Assembly: GCA_050185515.1 (NCBI GenBank)
Contig: JBFWZG010000013.1
Span: forward strand, 1-36,786
Direction of reading: 5' to 3'
Source of the DNA: JAQSWP01 sp050185515
GTDB taxonomy: Bacteria > Pseudomonadota > Alphaproteobacteria > Reyranellales > JAQSWP01
DNA length: 36,786 nt
Position numbers and translations under genes: made by a program. Positions 19,144-26,536 of this stretch are shown in pieces (position 1 is the first letter of the stretch; each line of letters starts with the position of its first letter). Under the pieces are notes generated by a model. The model was not told where the DNA came from. It worked only from the letters and a program-made list of their open reading frames with translations, and ran no database searches.

Positions 19144-19725
19144 TCACCGTTCCATGTGGAGGCTGGCTTTCTCTTGGGGCATGGTTCCGCCCGCGGCGAC
19201 CACGATCAACTGCTCGAGCATGGCGATGAACAGCACGCAGGCGCCGATCGCCATGAAGATCTGGGGGATCCACAACGGGATCGCGATCAGGCCGGTCGAC
19301 ATGTCGCCGAAGGCACGGCTATCGAGCATCAGCTTGACGCAATACCAGGCGAGAAAGCCGGACAGCATCGTTCCCGCCGACAGGCACCACAGCTCAGCCC
19401 AGCGCCGGGCGCGTCCGTGCAGGCGCTGGATCAGGATGGTCACGCGCACGTGTTCGCCGCGACCGAACGTATGCGCCAAAGCCAGGAAGGACGAAGCCAG
19501 CATGGCGTAGCCCGCGAAGTCGTCAGCGGACTGCGGCACGTAGTTGAACAGATTGCCGAAGCAGACCGCGCCGCCGAGAAAGCCCGTCTTGCCGCAGAAC
19601 AAGTCCTGCAGCCACAACCCGACCCCCGGCAGCACCGAATAGACGACGAATCCGCACAGCACGACCAGGCTGATGCCGGCCAGGATGCCGCAGCCGAGGT
19701 AAAGGCGTTGCAGGAATGAGCGCAT
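19144..19725 (-). CDS. dctQ: TRAP transporter small permease subunit (DctQ type)
   Basis: The 193-residue membrane protein has four hydrophobic segments (about 10-35, 68-88, 112-132 and 145-180) and the arrangement GRGEHVRVTILIQRL after the second helix, typical of DctQ. It pairs with DctM in the inner membrane. The region from about 42 to 66 between the first two helices is longer than usual and carries Cys44 and Cys55. The ATG at 19725 has GGGGAA four bases upstream. A strong hairpin separates it from dctP. Confidence 0.9.
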   Translation of the reverse strand: MRSFLQRLYLGCGILAGISLVVLCGFVVYSVLPGVGLWLQDLFCGKTGFLGGAVCFGNLFNYVPQSADDFAGYAMLASSFLALAHTFGRGEHVRVTILIQRLHGRARRWAELWCLSAGTMLSGFLAWYCVKLMLDSRAFGDMSTGLIAIPLWIPQIFMAIGACVLFIAMLEQLIVVAAGGTMPQEKASLHMER

Positions 19726-19743
19726 GCCGTTCCCCGAAATGAG

Positions 19744-19768
19744 AGAGGCCGGCGTTGCGCCGGCCTCT
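19744..19768 (-). terminator. Intercistronic hairpin between dctP and dctQ
   Basis: A perfect 11-bp stem (AGAGGCCGGCG with its complement) and a 3-base loop lies in the 58-base gap between dctP and dctQ. No U-run follows on the minus strand, so it may act as an mRNA-stability or partial-termination element, giving more receptor than permease. Confidence 0.6.
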
Positions 19769-19783
19769 TCATGGTTCCAGGGC

Positions 19784-20755
19784 TTACTTCTTGTAGGCGT
19801 CGAGGATCGCCTGGCCGTCGGCGCCGGCGCCCTTGACCCACTCGTCCGTCATCGTCTTGCCGATTCCGGCCAGTTCCGCGGCGAACTTGTCGTTGGGCTT
19901 CTGCACTTTCATGCCATTCTTGGCCAGGGTCTCCAGGAAGCCCCCGGCCAGCTTCTCGCTTTCGGCCCAGCATGCCGCTTCGGCCTTCTTGCCCTCGGCG
20001 GCGACGGCGTCCTGTGCTGCCTTGTCGAGCTTGTCCCAGGCAGCCTTGTTGATGATGACCATGTTCTTCGGCAGCCAGGCCTGGGTGTCGTAGAAATGGG
20101 TCAGCTGCTCCCACACCTTGCTGTCGACGCCGGTCGCGCCCGAGGAGATGAAGGAGTCGACCTTGCCGGTCGCCAGGGCCTGGCTCAGTTCGGCGGCCTG
20201 GATGGTCACCGGCTGCGCCTTGACGAGTTCGGCCAGTCGCGAGGTGGCCGGGCTATAGGCGCGCCACTTGAGGCCTTCCATGTCCTTGACAGAATTCAGG
20301 TCCTTCTTGGCGTAGATGCCCTGCGGCGGCCACGGGCAGCTGTAGAGCAGCGCAATGCCCTGGGCGCCGAGCTTCTTCTCGACCACCGGCCGCTGGGCGG
20401 AGGCGAGCTTCTTTGCCGCGGCGAAGCTCGTGGCGAGGAACGGCACGCCATCGGTACCGAAGGTCGCGTCCTCGTTCTGCAGGTTCACCATCAGCACTTC
20501 GCCGATCTGCGCCTGACCCGACTGCACCGCGCGCTTGATTTCCGGCGCCTTGTAGAGGGACCCGTTGGGATGAACGGTTATTTCGAGCTTGCCGCCGCTG
20601 GCCGCCTTCACGCCGTCGGCGAACTTCTGCAGGTTCGTCGTATGGAAGTTGCTTGCGGGATAGGCCGCCGGCAGATCCCATTTGGTCTGGGCGATGGCGC
20701 CCGATGCCATCGCCATCACGGTCGCGGCGACGGCGCCGGCCAAAATCCTGTTCAT
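19784..20755 (-). CDS. dctP: TRAP transporter substrate-binding protein (DctP type)
   Basis: This is the periplasmic receptor of the TRAP system. The 323-residue precursor has a clear Sec signal, with a hydrophobic core at about 6-20 and cleavage after AIA near residue 22. It then has DctP-type motifs: AYPASNFHTTNLQKFADGV, PNGSLYKAPEIKRAVQSGQ and the ligand-arginine region GLKWRAYSPATS. Two cysteines (in YSCPWPP and AACWAE) are uncommon. AGGAGG six bases before the ATG at 20755 fixes the start. It is the first gene of the dctPQM operon. Confidence 0.95.
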   Translation of the reverse strand: MNRILAGAVAATVMAMASGAIAQTKWDLPAAYPASNFHTTNLQKFADGVKAASGGKLEITVHPNGSLYKAPEIKRAVQSGQAQIGEVLMVNLQNEDATFGTDGVPFLATSFAAAKKLASAQRPVVEKKLGAQGIALLYSCPWPPQGIYAKKDLNSVKDMEGLKWRAYSPATSRLAELVKAQPVTIQAAELSQALATGKVDSFISSGATGVDSKVWEQLTHFYDTQAWLPKNMVIINKAAWDKLDKAAQDAVAAEGKKAEAACWAESEKLAGGFLETLAKNGMKVQKPNDKFAAELAGIGKTMTDEWVKGAGADGQAILDAYKK

Positions 20756-20832
20756 TGGAAGCCTCCTGATTCTCGTTTGCTTGGCGGAATTGTTACCGAC
20801 CACACCGAAGCTTGGCAAGCGACTGCCCCGGC

Positions 20833-21765
20833 CTATTTTTCCGTCAGCAAGCGCCTATATAACGGGCGCAGCAGCGTCGGCATGATGTAGATGGGAAACT
20901 GCACCGTCGCGATGAACAGCAGCAGGCCGGGATCGGCGCCTGCCGGCAGCACGGCGAGCAGCAGGCCCATGTTCCGGGTGCCGGCGAGAAATCCCATGGT
21001 CAGGGCGTCCCGGCGGCCGGTCCAGGCGAAGACCGTAACGGCGATCGCCTGATACACGGCATGAGCGGCGAAGGCAGCACCGACATAGGCGAGCACACGC
21101 CACGGATCGGCCAGCAACTGGGCGGTGACGCCATCGAAGATCGCGATGGCGAAAACGACGAGCAGCAACATCCCGAAACCGTCCAGCGGTCGCGCGACAT
21201 GCGCCAGGCGACCGCCGAGCAAGCGGCGGGCGAGCATCGCCGCCGCCAGAGCCGAGCCGACGAGAGCCCCAAGCCTCAGCATCAGATCGAGTACGCCGAC
21301 ATCGAGGTCGAGCCCCAGCAGATGCAAGGCGAGCGGCGGCAAGGTGAGCGGCGCCAACAGCAGACCGGCGACCGCAGCCACCAGGCTCAACGGCTGGTTC
21401 AGGCCGAGGATGGGCGCCAGGGCGGGCGCAGAGGTAATTGGCGGGCACAGGCACATGATGGAAACGGACAGTGCCAGTCCGGCAGGCAGGCCGAGCCAGT
21501 AGGCGGACGGGGCGACCACCAGGGCGAGGCCCATCATGAGAAATGCCAGTGCCACAAGGACATAGAGCTTGCGCCGCGCCAGCCTGCGCAGGCCGGGCCA
21601 GTCGGTGCGGATCATCGCGATGGTCAGCAGTCCCCAGACGAGGGGTGTAACCAGCGGACGGAACAGGTTCGCAAGGTCGGGCAGCAGCAATCCGATGGCG
21701 ACGCTGCAGGGCAGCACCAGCGTTGCGTGGGCGGTCAGGGCATTAAGCAGGCGAACGAGGATCAT
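20833..21765 (-). CDS. Bile acid:sodium symporter (BASS)-family membrane transporter
   Basis: The product is about 310 residues with nine or ten hydrophobic segments and resembles BASS/ArsB-like Na+-coupled organic anion carriers, including helix-breaking CPPITSAPALAPILG and FLAGTRNMGLLLAVLP motifs in the two inverted halves. The substrate is unknown. The ATG at 21765 is listed; a GTG three codons upstream (21774) is equally possible, and neither has a strong ribosome site. It lies 77 bases upstream of dctP on the same strand and diverges from the peptidase gene. Confidence 0.82.
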   Translation of the reverse strand: MILVRLLNALTAHATLVLPCSVAIGLLLPDLANLFRPLVTPLVWGLLTIAMIRTDWPGLRRLARRKLYVLVALAFLMMGLALVVAPSAYWLGLPAGLALSVSIMCLCPPITSAPALAPILGLNQPLSLVAAVAGLLLAPLTLPPLALHLLGLDLDVGVLDLMLRLGALVGSALAAAMLARRLLGGRLAHVARPLDGFGMLLLVVFAIAIFDGVTAQLLADPWRVLAYVGAAFAAHAVYQAIAVTVFAWTGRRDALTMGFLAGTRNMGLLLAVLPAGADPGLLLFIATVQFPIYIMPTLLRPLYRRLLTEK

Positions 21766-21839
21766 ATGGCGCACGGCAAAGTGAGGTGGCTCCGGCGCGA
21801 ATTGCCGTCCGCGGTCGGGAAAACGGCTATGATGCTCCG

Positions 21840-23372
21840 ATGGACGGACAAAAGGGACCTTTCCGTTTCGGACGCGCCGGCCTGGCCGCCGCCATTATTG
21901 CCGTGGCGCCGGCCATCATGGCTAGTCCTTCCGCAACGGCGCAGCCTAGGCAGCCAGACGAATGGCCGGCAGCCAGTTCCTGCCATGTCGATGTGACGCC
22001 GATACTGACGCCGGGAATGACGCTCGATATTTCGGTCTCCTGCGCCGTGCCGGCGCCGCTGACGCTGCGCGCGAGCGATGGCAGCATGGCCAGGCATGTC
22101 GTCGAGGTGAAGAATGGGGAAGGAAAGACGGTCGATGCCGAGTTTCGCGACTGGACGGTGGCTCCCGATGACGACGGCATCGCCCGGCTGAACTACCGAT
22201 TCGATCTCGACGCCTATCTCGAGGGCACCGGGCGTGTATCGAGCGGCCTTCGCCGCGGCGACAGCAGACTGGTTCTGCTCGAAGGCTGGCTGATGCAGCC
22301 ATTGTCCGGAGGCCTGGCGCTGCCGGTCGCGATCAAGGTGTTGCAGACGCCGGGTGCGCGGTTCGCGACAGGCCTGAAGTTCAGCGGCGGGCGGTGGCGG
22401 CTGGGCGAGGTGCCTGTGCGGTTCGCCGGCTATACGGTATTCGGCGGTTTCGAGATGACGAGCGTACCCGTCGCGCCCCCCGGTTCGCTGGCCCCGGCCT
22501 CCGGCGCCGGTTCGGCGCCGCCGCAGCCGGCATCGATCGATTTGGTGTTTGTCGACGGCGAAGTGAGTGCGGCACGGCACCAGATCGCCGACTGGGTCCG
22601 TCAAAGCGCCGTGGCGGTTGCAAATTTCTTCGATGGCTACTCGGCGTCGCACTCGCTGATTGTCGTTGTGCCGACGGTCGGTGCGGGTGTGCCCTATGGC
22701 CGCGTTGTTCCAGGTGGCGGCATTTCCATGGTCATAATGCTCGGAAGTTCCGCTACGGCGCGCGAACTCTACGGCGAATGGGTGCTGATCCACGAGATGA
22801 TCCACACCGCGAGCCCGTTCGTCTACGGGCGCGGAACCTGGCTGATGGAAGGCATGGCGACACTGCTCGAACCCGTCATCCGCCATCGCGCTGGCTGGAA
22901 GACCGAGGCCGATGTGTGGCGCGAATGGATACTCAACATGGATCGCGGTCACGACGCACTCACCGTCACGGGCCTGCGCGGGGGCGGTTCGCCGTATTGG
23001 GGCGGGGCGTTGTTCCTGCTGCTGGCCGATATCCAGATCCGGCGCGCCACCGGTCTGCGCCTCGGCCTCGAGGACTGTTTGCGCAGCATACTGGCGGGCG
23101 GCGGCAACGCCGTCGAGCGCTGGTCGGTGCAGCAAATGCTTGGCGCCTGCGACCAGGCGATCGGAAAGCCCGTCATGGCGGGGCTGGCTGAGCGTTTCGT
23201 CGATGGCGCGACGCCGTTCGATCTGGACACGCTGTGGCGCGATCTCGGCGTCGAGTTGCGCGCCGGCAACGTCGTCTACGATGACAAGGCGCCGCTTGCC
23301 GCCATCAGGAAGCTGATCGTGCGCGGCGCTCCGGCACGGCGCGGACCGCCGGTACCGATGGGACGCACCTAG
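21840..23372 (+). CDS. Secreted gluzincin-type metallopeptidase-like protein (HExxH)
   Basis: The 510-residue protein has a signal peptide (about 1-35, cleavage near SATAQ). It has a beta-rich N-terminal half (about 45-225), a short Pro/Gly/Ala linker, then a peptidase-like domain with HEMIH at 318-322 and Glu337 in WLMEGMATLLE. This is the HExxH...E zinc arrangement of M61/M1-like gluzincins, with a short 14-residue spacer. Cysteines C48, C66 and others suggest disulfides in the periplasm. The substrate is unknown. The ATG at 21840 has a weak ribosome site. Its stop overlaps the convergent creatininase-like stop within CTAG (23369-23372). Confidence 0.78.
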   Translation: MDGQKGPFRFGRAGLAAAIIAVAPAIMASPSATAQPRQPDEWPAASSCHVDVTPILTPGMTLDISVSCAVPAPLTLRASDGSMARHVVEVKNGEGKTVDAEFRDWTVAPDDDGIARLNYRFDLDAYLEGTGRVSSGLRRGDSRLVLLEGWLMQPLSGGLALPVAIKVLQTPGARFATGLKFSGGRWRLGEVPVRFAGYTVFGGFEMTSVPVAPPGSLAPASGAGSAPPQPASIDLVFVDGEVSAARHQIADWVRQSAVAVANFFDGYSASHSLIVVVPTVGAGVPYGRVVPGGGISMVIMLGSSATARELYGEWVLIHEMIHTASPFVYGRGTWLMEGMATLLEPVIRHRAGWKTEADVWREWILNMDRGHDALTVTGLRGGGSPYWGGALFLLLADIQIRRATGLRLGLEDCLRSILAGGGNAVERWSVQQMLGACDQAIGKPVMAGLAERFVDGATPFDLDTLWRDLGVELRAGNVVYDDKAPLAAIRKLIVRGAPARRGPPVPMGRT

Positions 23373-24091
23373 GCCAACTGCCTGCCGCTGGCGACGATCG
23401 CCGCGATCAAAGCTTCCAGGTAAGCCCGACCTTTCTCCGCCGTCGCCAGCGTCGGATCGCCGGTCCCGCCGCTTGGCGAGTGCTGGGCCTGCGCATCGGG
23501 CCAGGGGCTGAGCGGAAACTTGCCCATTTCGCTCACGTCGGTCTCGGCGTTCTCGGCCCGATCCATCCGCACGACGTCCGCAGCAATGGCCAGCATCAGG
23601 CTGGTTTCGCGCTCGTCGGCATGACCGCCTTGACGCTGGCCCCAGTCGATATCGAGGGCGATCGATGCGGTATGGGTCACGGCGATCCGGGCGCCCGTGT
23701 CTCGGCCGACGCCGAACGCAGCCTGATCGACGGTTCTCATCGTCGACACGCCGGTATTCACCAGCAGCAGCCGCTGCGCCCCCTGGTCCGCAAGACCGCA
23801 CAGGACGTCTCCCAACAATGCCGCGAAAGTCGCCTCGGACAGGGACTGACTGCCGGCATAACGGATGAAGGCCGGGTAGAATCCGAAGCCCACGACCGGC
23901 GCGACGAGGGCATCCAGTCGCTCGGCGGCTGCAACGGAGAGCGTCTGCGCCGTCAGGGCATCGGTATTCATCGGCAGGTGTCGGCCGTGCTCCTTGGCGA
24001 ATGCGCCGATCGGCACGATCACGATCCGTTCCGGTGTCAGCGCGGCGGCGACCTCGTCCCAGCTCATGCGCTCGATCAGACGCTGTCGCAT
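23369..24091 (-). CDS. Creatininase family protein, fourth gene of the bufferin operon
   Basis: The 240-residue protein has the creatininase-fold signatures VPIGAFAKEHGRHLPMNTD (25-43) and GGHADERETS (155-164). The fold is a metal-dependent amidohydrolase. The usual NGHxxN segment, which supplies a metal histidine, reads VNTGVST (111-117) here, and the acid before HG is shifted (KEHG), so it belongs to a divergent subgroup. The substrate is unknown. The ATG at 24091 is seven bases after the bufC stop, and its Shine-Dalgarno GAGG overlaps that stop (TGAGG), so it is clearly translated from the buf mRNA. Known buf operons often carry a DoxX gene at this place instead. Confidence 0.88.
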   Translation of the reverse strand: MRQRLIERMSWDEVAAALTPERIVIVPIGAFAKEHGRHLPMNTDALTAQTLSVAAAERLDALVAPVVGFGFYPAFIRYAGSQSLSEATFAALLGDVLCGLADQGAQRLLLVNTGVSTMRTVDQAAFGVGRDTGARIAVTHTASIALDIDWGQRQGGHADERETSLMLAIAADVVRMDRAENAETDVSEMGKFPLSPWPDAQAQHSPSGGTGDPTLATAEKGRAYLEALIAAIVASGRQLA

Positions 24092-24098
24092 CCCGGCC

Positions 24099-24887
24099 TC
24101 AGACAGCTGCGGAACCCGCCCGCAGCAGTTTGTGGTCGATCCACAGCCGCAAGAGACCGGCGCCCCGCGCGGCCGCTTCTTGGGGCGGAAGGAATCGACA
24201 AAGGCCCTCGCAGAGTTCGGCGAAACTCGCCCCCTTCATGGCGGCGTCAAACGCCCAGACCTCATCCTCCGGCAGGGACCGGAAAGCGGCATCCAGCCCG
24301 TCGCGCCACACCAGCCATTGCACCGGGGCTTCCTCATGCTCGACCTCGAGGGCGCCGGGAGCCGTCTCAGCATGTCTGAGCCAAGCCTGAGGCACCTGCC
24401 AGTGTAGATCCAGGCGCTGAACCGGCGCCCGGTTGCGCAGCACGAGGGCGGCCCATTGCTCGCCATCCAGCGCTGCCAGATCTTCGGCAATCAGCGCGTC
24501 GTCGTCGGCGGCATCGGTCGCCGCGCCCAGCGCCCATTCGAACGCCGCCATCTCCGCCAGGGCGGGCCGGTCGGCGGTGGGAGGATAGCGGCGCAGGAAA
24601 TCGGGAAAATGCCGGCCGAACCAACGCACGTTGGGATGAACCGATGGATGGGCGGCGATATAGTCGCGGGCTGCGGCGAAGAATGCTTCTTCGCCCATCA
24701 TCACCTGAACGGCCTTGAAATCGACCCCGAGGCATTCGTGCAGGCGCAGAACGTAGGCATCGCGATAGACGCCCAGCAGCGTGTCGCGGTCGGTGCGGGC
24801 GCTGTCCCGGACGCGTGCCCGCACGCCCGGTTCGCCTGCCTGTATCCAGGCCTGAAACTGCGATTGCAGGTGCAACAGGTCGCTCAT
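24099..24887 (-). CDS. bufC: BufC, DUF2063 partner protein of the bufferin-modifying enzyme
   Basis: The 262-residue protein has an N-terminal DUF2063 (HvfC/BufC) domain at about 5-105, seen as LQSQFQAWIQAGE, then YRDAYVLRLHECLGVDF and FGRHFPDFLRRY. A second domain follows, with LAEMAAFEWAL. In characterised systems this partner binds the precursor peptide and presents it to the DUF692 iron enzyme. No membrane or signal segments are seen. Its ATG overlaps the bufB stop as ATGA (24884-24887), which couples their translation. Identification rests on the motifs plus the bufA-bufB-bufC order. Confidence 0.93.
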   Translation of the reverse strand: MSDLLHLQSQFQAWIQAGEPGVRARVRDSARTDRDTLLGVYRDAYVLRLHECLGVDFKAVQVMMGEEAFFAAARDYIAAHPSVHPNVRWFGRHFPDFLRRYPPTADRPALAEMAAFEWALGAATDAADDDALIAEDLAALDGEQWAALVLRNRAPVQRLDLHWQVPQAWLRHAETAPGALEVEHEEAPVQWLVWRDGLDAAFRSLPEDEVWAFDAAMKGASFAELCEGLCRFLPPQEAAARGAGLLRLWIDHKLLRAGSAAV

Positions 24888-25729
24888 GCCGCTTTCGCCT
24901 CGCGGCGCGCCAGTGCGGTCGCCGCGACGGCGCGGGCGGTGTCGAGTTCGGCCAAAAGATCTTCGTAGACCGGGATGTTGTCGTCGCGCTCGATCATCGT
25001 CGGCACCGGCCCGAAACGCTCGATGGCATTCCCGTAGAGCCGCCACACCGGGTCTATTACCGGCTCGTCGTGCGTATCGATGATGTGCGTGCCCTTGTTG
25101 GTGTGGCCCGCCAGATGGATCTGGCGGACGCGGTCGACAGGAACGCCGGCGATGAAATCGGCGGCGGAGAAGCCGTGGTTGAAGGCGCTGACGTAGATAT
25201 TGTTGACGTCGAGCAGGACTTCGCATTCGGTGCGGCGCGACAGTTCGGCGATGAATTCCCACTCCGACATCGACGATTCGGCGAAATCGACGTAGCTGGA
25301 GACGTTTTCGAGCAGGATGCGTCGGCCGAGCAGGTCCTGCACTCGCAGCACCCGATCGCCGACATGAGCCAGCGCCTCTTCGGTATAGGGCAGCGGAAGG
25401 AGGTCGTGCATGTTGCGTCCATGGGCGCCGGTCCAGCACAGGTGGTCCGACATCCACATCGGCTGTACGCGATCGGCCAGCGCTTTCAGATCGCGCAGAT
25501 AATCCGTGTCGAGCGGCGCCGTCGAGCCTATCGACAATGACACGCCGTGCAGCACCATAGGGTAGTCGGCGCGGATGCGGTCGAGGTAATGCAGCGGCTT
25601 GCCGCCCGGCACCATGTAATTCTCGGAGATGCCCTCGAACCAGTCGACGCGGGGCGTTCCTCCGAGGATTTCCTCGTAGTGCTGCGGCCGCAATCCAAGG
25701 CCGAAACGCATCTGCTTCGTATCGTTCAT
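24884..25729 (-). CDS. bufB: BufB, multinuclear non-heme iron oxidative enzyme (MNIO, DUF692)
   Basis: The 281-residue TIM-barrel enzyme belongs to DUF692, the family of MbnB and BufB. It uses two or three iron ions and oxygen to modify cysteines of a precursor peptide, in bufferins to thiooxazole-type rings. Conserved ligand-bearing motifs are visible: EGISENY (32-38), LHGVSLSIG with His61, SDHLCW (94-99), LENVSSY with Glu141, DVNNIYVSAFNHG (174-186), QIHLAGH (203-209) and DTHDEPV (218-224). The ATG at 25729 has almost no Shine-Dalgarno, and with the hairpins upstream this predicts far less enzyme than precursor. Confidence 0.95.
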   Translation of the reverse strand: MNDTKQMRFGLGLRPQHYEEILGGTPRVDWFEGISENYMVPGGKPLHYLDRIRADYPMVLHGVSLSIGSTAPLDTDYLRDLKALADRVQPMWMSDHLCWTGAHGRNMHDLLPLPYTEEALAHVGDRVLRVQDLLGRRILLENVSSYVDFAESSMSEWEFIAELSRRTECEVLLDVNNIYVSAFNHGFSAADFIAGVPVDRVRQIHLAGHTNKGTHIIDTHDEPVIDPVWRLYGNAIERFGPVPTMIERDDNIPVYEDLLAELDTARAVAATALARREAKAA

Positions 25730-25778
25730 GTCGGCAACTGTTTACTCAACGCGTTGGAGCCGCAAGGCCGAAAAGCGA

Positions 25779-25809
25779 CCGGGCGCCGCCGCGTCAGCGG
25801 GGCGCCCGG
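25779..25809 (-). terminator. Hairpin 2 between bufA and bufB (attenuator candidate)
   Basis: The 9-bp outer stem CCGGGCGCC/GGCGCCCGG is extended by a 4-bp inner stem with a GTCA loop. On the transcribed (minus) strand it is followed by TCGCTTTTCGG, a short T run. This is compatible with partial termination after bufA, or with protection of the bufA mRNA 3' end. Confidence 0.6.
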
Positions 25810-25820
25810 AATGCCAAATC

Positions 25821-25856
25821 CGACGGCGTCGGCGGATTGCGCCGCAGCCGCCGTCG
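25821..25856 (-). other. Hairpin 1 directly downstream of bufA
   Basis: The arms CGACGGCG and CGCCGTCG (8 bp, perfect) enclose an inner GCGG/CCGC stem. It lies eight bases beyond the bufA stop and 11 bases before hairpin 2. Together they fill most of the 135-base bufA-bufB gap, which contains no ORF. Confidence 0.5.
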
Positions 25857-25864
25857 AAGCCCTA

Positions 25865-26110
25865 TCAGCCGACCTTGCCGCCAGCGGCGGTGCAGGCGGC
25901 CGCGTCCTTGGCTTCGGTGAAGCCCTTACCCTTGCAGGCGTTCTGGCCCTTGCAGGCGCTGGACGAAGTCTTGCATGCGCTCTGGCCCTTGCAGGCATTG
26001 GCGCCGATGCACTTGACGCCGGCAGCGTAAGACACGCTGGCGACAGTGCCGGCAGCGAACATGGCGGCGGCGGCAGTGGCGAGAACAATGCCGGTCTTCT
26101 TGACGTTCAT
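25865..26110 (-). CDS. bufA: BufA, bufferin-type periplasmic metallophore precursor (RiPP)
   Basis: The 81-residue precursor has a Sec signal (hydrophobic core about 7-26, cleavage near SYA-A at 29-30). The mature part of about 50 residues has six cysteines (34, 40, 46, 53, 59 and 73). The core repeats the unit NACKGQ: NACKGQSAC at 38-46 and ACKGQNACKGKG at 52-63. Bufferins are copper-buffering peptides whose cysteines are modified by BufB/BufC and which are then exported to the periplasm. The CKGQ-repeat pattern looks like the BufA2-type subgroup rather than the classic DUF2282 one, but this assignment is from memory of the families. The Shine-Dalgarno GAGGGAG is seven bases before the ATG at 26110. 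Confidence 0.9.
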   Translation of the reverse strand: MNVKKTGIVLATAAAAMFAAGTVASVSYAAGVKCIGANACKGQSACKTSSSACKGQNACKGKGFTEAKDAAACTAAGGKVG

Positions 26111-26160
26111 GGTGAAGCTCCCTCGGTTGGGCGATTGAGGGAGACGAACTGTCTCCCTAC
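26111..26160 (-). promoter_or_regulatory. bufA leader with two mutually exclusive stem-loops
   Basis: Reading the minus strand, AGGGAGAC (26151-26158) pairs perfectly with GTCTCCCT (26138-26145) across a 5-base loop. The 3' arm plus the next C, CTCCCTC, can instead pair with the Shine-Dalgarno GAGGGAG (26118-26124) over a 12-base loop. One fold frees the ribosome site and the other hides it. This geometry suits an RNA switch, thermometer or protein-controlled translation; the ligand, if any, is unknown. Confidence 0.5.
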
Positions 26161-26447
26161 GAGAGGCAGCATGCCCGCCGCCAACGGTCGCGCAGAAGTC
26201 AAAGCTTTGTGAGCCGATAGTGTACGAAGACTTGCCGCCCTTGGCGGCATTCGGCGCGCATCGGTGATGCGGCCAGGATCATCACGGCGAAGTTACCGAA
26301 CCCGTTTCGATCCCGTTGGCGAGCGTCGTGACATCGCAGGCGGGGCGTGGTTGTTGCGGTGCGGCATCGCGGTCGGATGCCGGTCACACTCCGTGTTTGC
26401 CGAGTAGCGTTCGAGCCGGCAATCTGCGGCGGCGCCGCCCTCAGCAT
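26161..26447. other. Upstream region of bufA and tRNA-Leu
   Basis: This is non-coding. It contains a 7-bp hairpin TGCCGCC/GGCGGCA (26233-26249) and a 10-bp palindrome CAAAGCTTTG (26200-26209) between the bufA leader and the tRNA. I found no convincing sigma-70 or ECF promoter for bufA, though a promoter must lie here. The tRNA promoter is also not obvious. Confidence 0.4.
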
Positions 26448-26536
26448 GCCCGCTTGGTGGAATTGGTAGACACAAGGGACTTAAAATCCCTCGGCTCGCG
26501 AGAGCTGTGCCGGTTCGAGTCCGGCAGCGGGCACCA
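26448..26536 (+). tRNA. tRNA-Leu (anticodon UAA)
   Basis: The acceptor stem GCCCGCT pairs with AGCGGGC, followed by ACCA, so the CCA end is encoded. The D-arm region reads TGGTGGAATTGGTAGACAC, and the anticodon stem AGGGA/TCCCT encloses CTTAAAA with TAA at 26482-26484. A long variable arm (CGGCTCGCGAGAGCTGT) marks a class II tRNA, and the T-arm is CCGGTTCGAGTCCGG. At 89 bases it has the normal Leu size. No duplicated 3' end pointing to an integrated element was noticed in the window. Confidence 0.98.

Noticed and set aside
26281..26310. GGTAAC on the minus strand upstream of bufA as a -35 element of a Caulobacter SigF-like ECF promoter
   Set aside because: No matching CGAA-type -10 follows at 15-17 bases, so the resemblance is probably chance.
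26448..26536. tRNA-Leu as an attachment site for an integrated element
   Set aside because: No integrase, no second copy of the tRNA 3' end and no change of coding style were noticed on either side.
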